From: Meandrina meandrites
Lineage: Eukaryota > Cnidaria > Anthozoa > Scleractinia > Meandrinidae
DNA length: 64,000 nucleotides
Reading direction: 5' to 3'
NCBI GenBank assembly: GCA_963693305.1
Contig: OY855912.1
Location: 30,457,277-30,521,276, forward strand
The notes beneath the pieces are model-generated. The model ran no database searches and was not told the DNA's origin. It saw only the letters and a program-made list of their open reading frames with translations. The position numbers were made by a program, and so were the translations under genes. The stretch's first letter is position 1, and the number at the start of each line of letters is the position of its first letter. Shown here in pieces: positions 55,842-64,000 of the stretch.

Positions 55842-58800
55842 GTAAATATGGCTTTTAAATGCACGGGCTTGCGTGTGCAGTCGCACTTTTCGTCTCGCTG
55901 AGCTTCTCGAGAATTCGTCCTTCAAATATCAGAGCTTAACTTCCTGCATGAACTGTATGACCACTTTACTACCTGTTATAGTAATTCAATTAAGTTGTTG
56001 TTGTTACATCCATACGATAACGAAACGAGATTACAGTAGTTAATGTTAGACTCTGCTCTCTACTCGCGGTTTTAACACGTCAGTATCTTAACTCACTGTA
56101 TAACGTTGTCAATGTCCTTCTGTCTTAAAATGGCTGAGAATCAGAGTTAGAAGCCACCAGAAAAATCACAACTTATGCAACAGACCTACTTTACTCATTC
56201 TGTAGAAGATACCTTTGATAATACAACTCTAAGTAGGTGGCAGTAAAATCAGAAAATATCATTTCTTTTTTACCTTTATCAAGCTAACTATTCCTGCAGC
56301 AGTCTACTATCTTAAAGTCACTGAAGCATATTTCTTCTTGGGACATATTTTGATACTCACAAACCCTGTTCCATGGCACTTCGCAACGACAACTTCGAGC
56401 TCATGTCTATATTTCAAGAGTATAGGTTTCGTTTGCGAGCGAAATTTCTGCCCCAGGTGCATGCACATGTGTTATGTGAGAACAAAGCTAGGCAGATTTT
56501 CTCTCTTTTCCATTATTAGCGAAGGTGTTAGCCGATTATTCAAGATATCGAAGCTCGTGCGGTGTACTGAAACGAACATTTTGAGCGCCTGTGGTTGAGT
56601 CGGCATACTTTGACCTAAACGACTTTCAAGAGCTTGCAAGAGATGTGGTTTATAATGATATTTCACAGTGCAGGTGAAGGGAAATACAGTAAACACATCA
56701 CCCTTTTCGTCCAGAAACTTGTTAATTTTAATGCAAGTAGGCTTAACTACAGAAACTGCAACCACCCGAAAACTGATCCATCTGAAAGAAAGACACAGAA
56801 TCGACGAGAAGTCGCACATGTTACGCGGATATGCTGGATAGCCTTTCTCTCAGGAAAGGAAATGACAGCCTACAACTCAACAATCTCCCACACATTCTTT
56901 GCTTATGCTTGCTTACTGCCAGAAAATGCGGGGTTTAAAGAGTCCAAAAACTGTAGTTAGGAATTTTTGCGTGATATTCAAAGCGAGGGACTTACAAGTC
57001 AACTCCTTTCCTAACTAAACTGGACAGGCATTGTGCATGACGTTCTTGGGTGACAAGACGGAAAATTGCCTTCATTTAAAACAAGTCACGTTGTTTTAAA
57101 TAACTCTGAAGCTTCTAAGCTAATTTAAGTTTCTTTTTTAATTTCTTTCTTTGGCTCAAGTGAATTACAACATACACGAGGTAACAAAGAAATTTAGAAG
57201 TTTTGCTAAAGTTGTTGGTTTTGAAGTCTCAGCATTCGAAAATGGTCTCCGAATCACCGTCGGACAAAAGCTTTAAAAAAAGAATTCCGTTTGTACAATT
57301 CTCGACATTTAAAGTACAATTTCTCGGCAATTCCTGGAGCTTTCCACTTCCTAAACCCCAAAGGGTATAAAAATCTTTCTTCACGACGCTTTACTACGCG
57401 AGAGCTTTACTACGTGAGATTGCGCTTAAGAAAACGAATGTCGCGCTTTCATCAATCATTAGAAAAAGCTATCGTCCGTTTAACTTCGCACCGTTGGTCT
57501 GAATGACGCAACACAAGATCTATAACCGCACTATAAGGCTTGAACGAGTAAAGCGCGCGTATAACTGCTTTAGCAAATTGCAATTTGTTACGCTATGGTC
57601 GATTAAAACAATAAACACATTAATTAGGCTGCCCCAATCACACGCTAAAAAGGCAATCAAGCAGGGTAACCATCGTGATTTTATTAGGTTAGAAAAAGCA
57701 TCTGGAACCAGTCCTTATTACAAATCGACGAGAACTTAGCTCTTATTTGATCGTTCATCGTTTGTTTCTTGTGGAATTTTTATAAGCAGTGATTTATAGG
57801 ATCTAAGAAAGGGCGTGAGCAAACGCCGTTACGTTGTTTCATGTCTTTTACAAAATGGCAGGTCTTCGTCTGGCTCTTCCGCAAATGCGGTTACACGTTT
57901 TTACGTGGAAAAATACTGAGTGTTCCGAAAGAAACTTTCAATCTAGGAAGGGCGGAACACAAGCTCTACGAGCGCTTACTTCTCCAAACTTTTCGATGCG
58001 CGAAATTCTTGCTTTGTTAATCGCTTATCTAGCCCTTGATCGTAAGTGTTTTCCATATCAATACGTCGATATGTATCGCAAGTTGTGAATGATGATTGAG
58101 CTGTCAGATTTTTAAGTTGGAGAACGCAAGATATAAGAGGCGGGAAAACAGTGTTTTAAAAGTGATTATTTTTGTTTGAACCGCCGCGTACGGTCATTTG
58201 CTCTCAATTTAGTCATGGCCTTGGTTTCGAACTACCGTGCGTTTTATTTTTTGCAAAAAATGTGGCGGCAACTTCAAAGGAAACCCGATAAAATTTGGCT
58301 GGCGTTACGTTGGCCTGTCTGTCTTATGTCTGTTTGCTTATTCTCCATAAGCAAATTGTAAACTTGTTAGCTTGGACCGCTAAATGATTTTATATGTTTT
58401 CCTAATTAAATGCTTTGTTCGGGCAATTTTCACGTCGAACACGAATAGATAAAATAAGCATTTAAAGTTAAGAGGTCGAAACAGAATGTTTCGGGTGCAC
58501 AGCAATATCACATTTTCGTTTCTTATCGAGAGAGCTGAGGAAAAGCTGACAGCGAGAATATTAATAGCGGCTATTGAGACATTATTTGTTTATCCTATTA
58601 ACTCTGACCAAATATTTTAATTTTTTTAAACGGTCAAGGTTAGAATTGCAAAGCAGGCTAAGTTGGATTGGAGAAACGCGCGTGTTTTTAGCGTTGTTTT
58701 CATTGACGCATTCAGGAAACTGATACCGGAAGTTGGGATGTGTGTTGTCTGACTCCATGATACTGCCGAACCACGCAACAATTTATGATTCCCGTCTGCT

Positions 58801-61800
58801 CGAGCTTCACGTAATTCTTCAACTGCCTTTTATTCGTCTCTTTTAAGTACTTTGTTCCGCTTAAAACAATAATGCCGTTTGATGAATTGCAACGATAAAT
58901 TTTGATCACCTTTATTCGCCACGGTATGGGTAGTTTCCACTAGTAATACTCGAACATTCTTGTATGTTCACTTTTGCCCCTTTTTTGACAAACTCGTGTT
59001 CAATTTAACCGTCGAAGTCAAGACTAGAGTTCCTGTGGATTAGTTGGAAATCGTCCTCGGAAATCTGCTGTCGTCGCCTCGAAATAACATTCGGTCGATG
59101 TCCAGGTCTCCTTTAGTCTTATGTCAGCCGATTTACATCCACCATCCATTTTGTTTATTCATCTCAAATTTTGTGGTGCTATCATTCCAGTATAATTCTT
59201 TTATTTTTCCTTGTGTCTGGTGGTCATTGCCCAAATGTTTCTTCGTTTTAAACAATTGTTCTCATTGTGGGAGATCACAGCGTACAACCCAGGCTGGGAT
59301 TGGCAATGGTACACGATTATCGAGTGTGCAGATAGCGGAGACTAAAAGCCTCGTTCCTATCGCTTGGTTCACTGTTTTAAAACCAGGTTTAAAAGCACTG
59401 GTTTCATTTTGAAATGCTTCACTTTGAGCAATAGCCATATGCGTTTCTTTGTCCTGAGAGTTGCCACATTCTACTTTAGAAAGAAGATCAATTTGTACAC
59501 TTGTACATCTAGATTTTCTTAATTACAGATATCGGAAAGGGACGTGCTATTTTGCGAGAAATTTTTCACGTCTGTCTGACTACTTTCTTTCAGTCGCAAG
59601 ATCTTGAATGATTTTACTTCGCTTCTTCTTGCACATATTGCATTTTAAAGGGATGTCTAAATTGGGTGTGCGAGTAAGAACATTTCAGAGTAACAAGGCG
59701 TGTGATGTTGTTGCCAACACCAGGTTCACCTAGCTCGCAGCCACTTATCTGATGGTCGATAAATTGTCGTAAATAGATTCCGTCGGCAAAACGAAAGAAC
59801 CGAGAGGGGTTAATCCAAGCGCAATGTGCTCAACAAGCCTCTTCAAACTCGCACGCACAGCTATCATGCAATAAACGGGGTTGAACGGTTTATCGCCGTC
59901 ATGAGATAAGAGAGCTTGGTTAGGTGTGGAATAGAACTATTCGTCATGCCCAAGCTCGCTTAGTTTGTGCTGCATCCATCAGAAATAAATCTTGCAGGAG
60001 CGATTCTTTAGAGACATACATCGATTGTAACCTTTGATTGGAAAATTGATCTTCTGCTTCAATTTTCGCTTTCTATACAGCAAGCGTGGTCGCCAGATTT
60101 TGGTAGATAAGCGTGGAAGAAAGTTTCAAGCTTAAGTAAAGTTCTGGGATCGGCCAAGCGTCTAGTAAACATCCAAGACTGAATAATCATTTTCCAGAAA
60201 CGGTCTCGAATATAACTCAAGGGGAAGTTATAGAACAGTTTAATAATATTTTAGAAAACACTTCCTTTCTTTGGATAAATTACTGATAAGAGATAAGACT
60301 AAGGTCGAGAGGAAAGCGAGTTGTTGTCATTTTGCGGCCGCGTTTGTAATTTTCTCGCAGTGATCAGTTAAGTTTGCATTTAAAGTACGTGAAGAGGGAA
60401 AATCAAATGAAAAATACAGTATAAAGTATAGCACCGCACTTATATATTGTAAGCAATGAAGCAAGCCAGTGTTTGACGCTCAATGAAGCAACTTGCAACA
60501 TGTGTTTGCCACATGAGCGAGATCTCCATTTACCACAATTTGGTTATTTTCTTGTTTCTTGTAAAGACAACTTAAGGATGATTTCGTCTTACTGTAAAGA
60601 TTTTATAGCAATCCTCAATGTTCCCTCATGCCGCTTTCCGCTTCTGCTTCCGCTTTCGCTTTTGCGTGAGCCGACACAGTTATTCATTGCCTTCGTGAAC
60701 ACTGAAAATCTCAGATATATTTCAATTCTTTAGACAAAAGTTTGTTCCTAGCTAAAGGTGTCAGAGTAAGTACTTTTCGCTATGATCTTCAAGCACCATT
60801 CTTAGTAAAACCAAACACTCTTAAGAAACTTTCTCGTTGCATGGACTGAAATATATAGCTGTGTTGACGTCCAGATTGATACTAAAAGAGAAATTCTATC
60901 GGTGTTAAACCTGCGCATCTTCAATTGTGAGAAGAGGCTGTTAGATTTTTTCTTAATTCTGTCATTAGATTTAGCTAGCTGTAAGCAATAGCCATAGATC
61001 TGTCGTGATTGTTTCTCGGTGTATCCTACAATTGGACTGTAGTAATCGATACAGCAAGATTCTCTTCTTTACCTCGTGCTATATGCAATACTGTTTGTCA
61101 GAGGGTAGGGATATTTTCAAAGATAGACTGTTTAGTTGCCAAGCGCTTTTTAATTTAACTTCGCTTTTACAGTAGAATTGATCGTTTTAAACACATGGTT
61201 ATTTGCTGTAGAATAATGAAGCCGAAACTAAGAAGTTACGCAAGAGTTCTTGAACTAACTCATTTACGATGAAGTGTTTTTACTTCATTTAGCCATTCAT
61301 TTTCCCTTACCTGCAAATACTGGTGTTTTTAGTTGTGCAGTAGCAAGAGTTATACACCAAAAGGTTGAATTTCACACGGAAGGTGCTCAAGTATAAGAAC
61401 GTAATTTGAGTGTACGGATGATATGAAAGGTGACAGGAAAACGCCCTTTCTTGTTCTCTTGTACAAGTACACATTCATTGAACAACAAGGCGAAGGCCTT
61501 GTTGTTTTGAACGCTACAGTGTATATATTGTCCTGTACCGTTGGCTCAGTTGCAGCTAGAGCGTTCTGTTTGAGGTCCAACACTCTCAGCTGTGTAGTGT
61601 CTTATTTCAAAGTTAAAATCTTGCCCAAATAAAACGTTGATCTATCACTTGAATATCGAAATTAGTTTACAACAGCATACAAGTACTAAAATCGTCACCA
61701 TATTAAATTCGGAGCTACTAGGGAAACCTATAATTACAATTGAATAGAACTCGCCATTGTACTTAGTATTTTATACATTGAGCTCAGTGAGCGAGTCAGG

Positions 61801-64000
61801 GTAGATCTGATCCTGCAGTATTTCGCAAAGGATTTTCCATAATTCGATAATTTTCTTTTCCTACAGGATTATTTTCTTATAATTCCGCAAGTAAGCTTCA
61901 GTTACTATTTTACTATAGTCTCAGATTGTGGAAAGGGATATAACCAATTTGTTAAGAAAACTTTTGAAAATGTAAGCTAGCAATCTCAATCAGTTGTGTA
62001 TGTTTTAAAAAGTTGTGTTGGGAACTGGGCGAGTACAGAGATCTAATATCTATCAGACGAGCGAATTTCAGCAGTTCGATGCGATCTTTGAATAATTGTT
62101 CTCCATACTTCACTTACTCTAACAATAAAGGTTTACCAAATAACTTTTTGAGCTGCTCAGTCACAAAGATGTTCAGAATTTTTTGAAAAGAAGACTTGTA
62201 GTTTGGCCGCATTTGTGTGACATCAGTGGTGATTTGCAGAACAGGAGAGGGCAAAACCAGAACCGAAATATCCACGATCGTGAAAGAAGTGTCTTATTTG
62301 AAAATTCGATTTAATTCGAAATAGTTTCTACACTAGTTTTCAATTCTAGTTTTCAGTTTTAATCCTGGTATATATTCAAAATGAGAATGCTAGCAACAAA
62401 CTGTTTGTTTCTTCAGAAAATGATATCGTGGACGTTCCATGAGGTTTGCCTTGCCATGAACATGGTATTTAGAGCCAGGATTGTTTATTATAGTTTCATT
62501 ACATGAGGTTTTCCTTTCCATGGAGATGGTATTTGGATTCAGCAATGTTTATGGGAGGTTATCCAGGAAGCATAAAAGCAAATCTGCTTACTACTTTAGC
62601 GGCAGTTTTCGCGTTTGCTCGAAAACCTAATATTTATCATAAGAAACGCAGGCTTTTGGAGTATTAGTCGGCTTACACATAATATCAATTTGCTTTCGAC
62701 AGAATATTTTTTAGTCGGAATATTGCCTGTGGTCGGAGAGAGGAGAAGGTGTACAAAAATAACGAACGAGTGTGCAGAATAGAACTACTAGTATCTGAAA
62801 AATTAGATATATTGCATGAACATCACTTTTTAATGATATAGATCTATAATGTTTTGGTCATACTTTCAACTTTAATGACAAAAAGTTTGTATAAAAACTC
62901 AAAAATTCCATGGTTGAGTCAAGAAAAGGGCGTTGGGCGTGAATCTGTGCACGACTACCCTCTTGTAGGATTTAAAAGTTTCAATGGTGAAGAAAAACAG
63001 GCAGCATAGCTAAGACCTTTGAGCTGAGAAGGAATGTAGAAATCAGTGTTATCACAAGCAAAGTTGGCGTTTTCTCGAGTTGGCGGCCAGCCCCGGGTCA
63101 GCGAAGGTTACTGAAAATAAAGCTGGAATGAGATTATTGAATGAGATAAAATCACGACTATAAGCATAAGAGGATTAGCAAGTGACATGAATTGTGTCTA
63201 TTACTTCAACGCGCATTTTATTGATTATGAATTAGATGAGACAGAACTTATTACATAGATCGCTTCTCTTACAGGATTTAGTAATAGTAGTACTGCCGTT
63301 AGCAACAGATTTGCTCCAAAAATTCGTTTGGTTGCTAAGGGGCTTCTTGTACACAAATTAAGGTGTAAGGTTGTAAGGTGCTGTTTTCATATCTAGAATA
63401 AGAGTAGACATGCTTATTCCTGTATTTGCGTACTCCTAAATATAGTTTAGCAGGAAACCAGCTTCTGTTTATTTGTGAGAAAACACAATATTCTAATCCA
63501 AATGGCGATCCAAACGGCGACATAAATTTTAAATTCAAGTGGCTATGTCATTAAACTGGACGTTTCCATAGACAGTTTTCAGTATATCGTCTTCAAATCT
63601 TTTGTTGTTCATTGTTTACTGAGTTTCAGTTGTTGCTGGGTTGAGTCATCATTCAAGCCCATTAAAAATAAACGTCCACTCGATACATTCATTAAATGAC
63701 TTCATCACCTTTATGCTAAGTTTGTAGAAACAAAAAGAGATATTTTACTTGCAAACGGTTTAAATCTGATTTGTCGTTCTATCCACAAAAAGGTTCTTTC
63801 TCTGCAGAAAACTCTCTTGCGATAGTTGAAATGTCTGCAATTACAGATAAATTACATTTATACTCAAGTTATTCTCAAGTTATACTCAAGTTAGCCAGGT
63901 CTACATTGGAATGGAAACAAACGCTTATTTAGATCATTTGAATTTATATTTATTCAATGCCAAAATTTCATATTTACGAACTTTCTAGCAAGTCAGTGAG
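55842..64000. other. Intron 2 of the ALX-like gene (more than 8 kb), no exon seen
   Basis: I searched for a WFQNRRAKW-coding exon on the plus strand and found none. The stretch is AT-rich, relatively poor in MITEs compared with the rest of the window, and without coding exons. Such long introns in developmental genes often hold enhancers; none can be named from sequence alone. Confidence 0.5.
62438..62551 (+). repeat. Imperfect tandem duplication of a 50-bp unit in the ALX-like intron
   Basis: CATGAGGTTTGCCTTGCCAT...GGTATTTAGAGCCAGGATTG (62438-62487) is repeated with several changes at 62502-62551 (CATGAGGTTTTCCTTTCCAT...). Confidence 0.65.

Noticed and set aside
1..64000. Bacterial-style operon, CRISPR array, phage or virus
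   Set aside because: Spliced genes, GT-AG introns, SINE/LINE/MITE content and a homeobox gene show animal nuclear DNA; no spaced direct-repeat array or viral gene set was seen.

Overview
This window is animal nuclear DNA, most likely from a cnidarian and probably a stony coral. That is an inference from gene content and repeat style, not a database match. The genes have short exons with GT-AG introns. Several long poly(G)/poly(C) tracts are present, and the non-coding DNA is packed with short inverted-repeat transposons (MITEs), a tRNA-derived SINE and decayed LINE pieces. I rebuilt six genes by joining exons whose splice sites and reading phases agree, plus the first two exons of a seventh that seems to run off the right edge.

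Layout, left to right. (1) 0.9-4.3 kb: two head-to-head genes with start codons about 60 bp apart, an unrecognised 299-aa helical protein on the minus strand and a small SAP-like protein on the plus strand. (2) 4.3-6.6 kb: a dead THAP-domain DDE transposon (ISL2EU-like) with a mariner-type MITE inside it. (3) 10.6-15.6 kb, plus: a 566-aa protein with an N-terminal death domain and a C-terminal SEFIR domain, resembling the IL-17 receptor adaptor Act1/CIKS (TRAF3IP2). (4) 16-20.5 kb: a MITE/SINE-rich spacer with two SINE copies that carry the same MITE at the same internal site. (5) 29.5-21.4 kb, minus: a complete 11-exon, 495-aa secreted astacin metalloprotease with a C-terminal PLAT domain and a duplicated propeptide segment. 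(6) 33.8-37.9 kb, plus: the CCDC59/TAP26 (FYV7-type) homologue, whose start codon lies at the end of a 137-bp inverted repeat. (7) 47.8-39.9 kb, minus: a four-exon RERG-like small GTPase lacking the normal catalytic residues; its introns hold a LINE relic, a SINE inside a MITE, other MITEs and a perfect 40-bp hairpin. (8) 49.0 kb, minus: a tRNA-Leu(AAG) gene. (9) 55.2 kb onward, plus: the first two exons of an aristaless/ALX-type homeobox gene, split at the classic intron after homeodomain residue 46; the next exon was not found in the remaining 8 kb.

The genes do not form a pathway or operon; they are independent eukaryotic genes. The most biologically interesting are the death-SEFIR adaptor (possible IL-17/TLR-like signalling in a non-bilaterian), the astacin-PLAT protease and the GTPase with altered active site. 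The most interesting structural features are the inverted promoter duplication at CCDC59, the composite SINE-MITE pair, the perfect intronic hairpin and a 29-bp foldback insert with a 9-bp target duplication.
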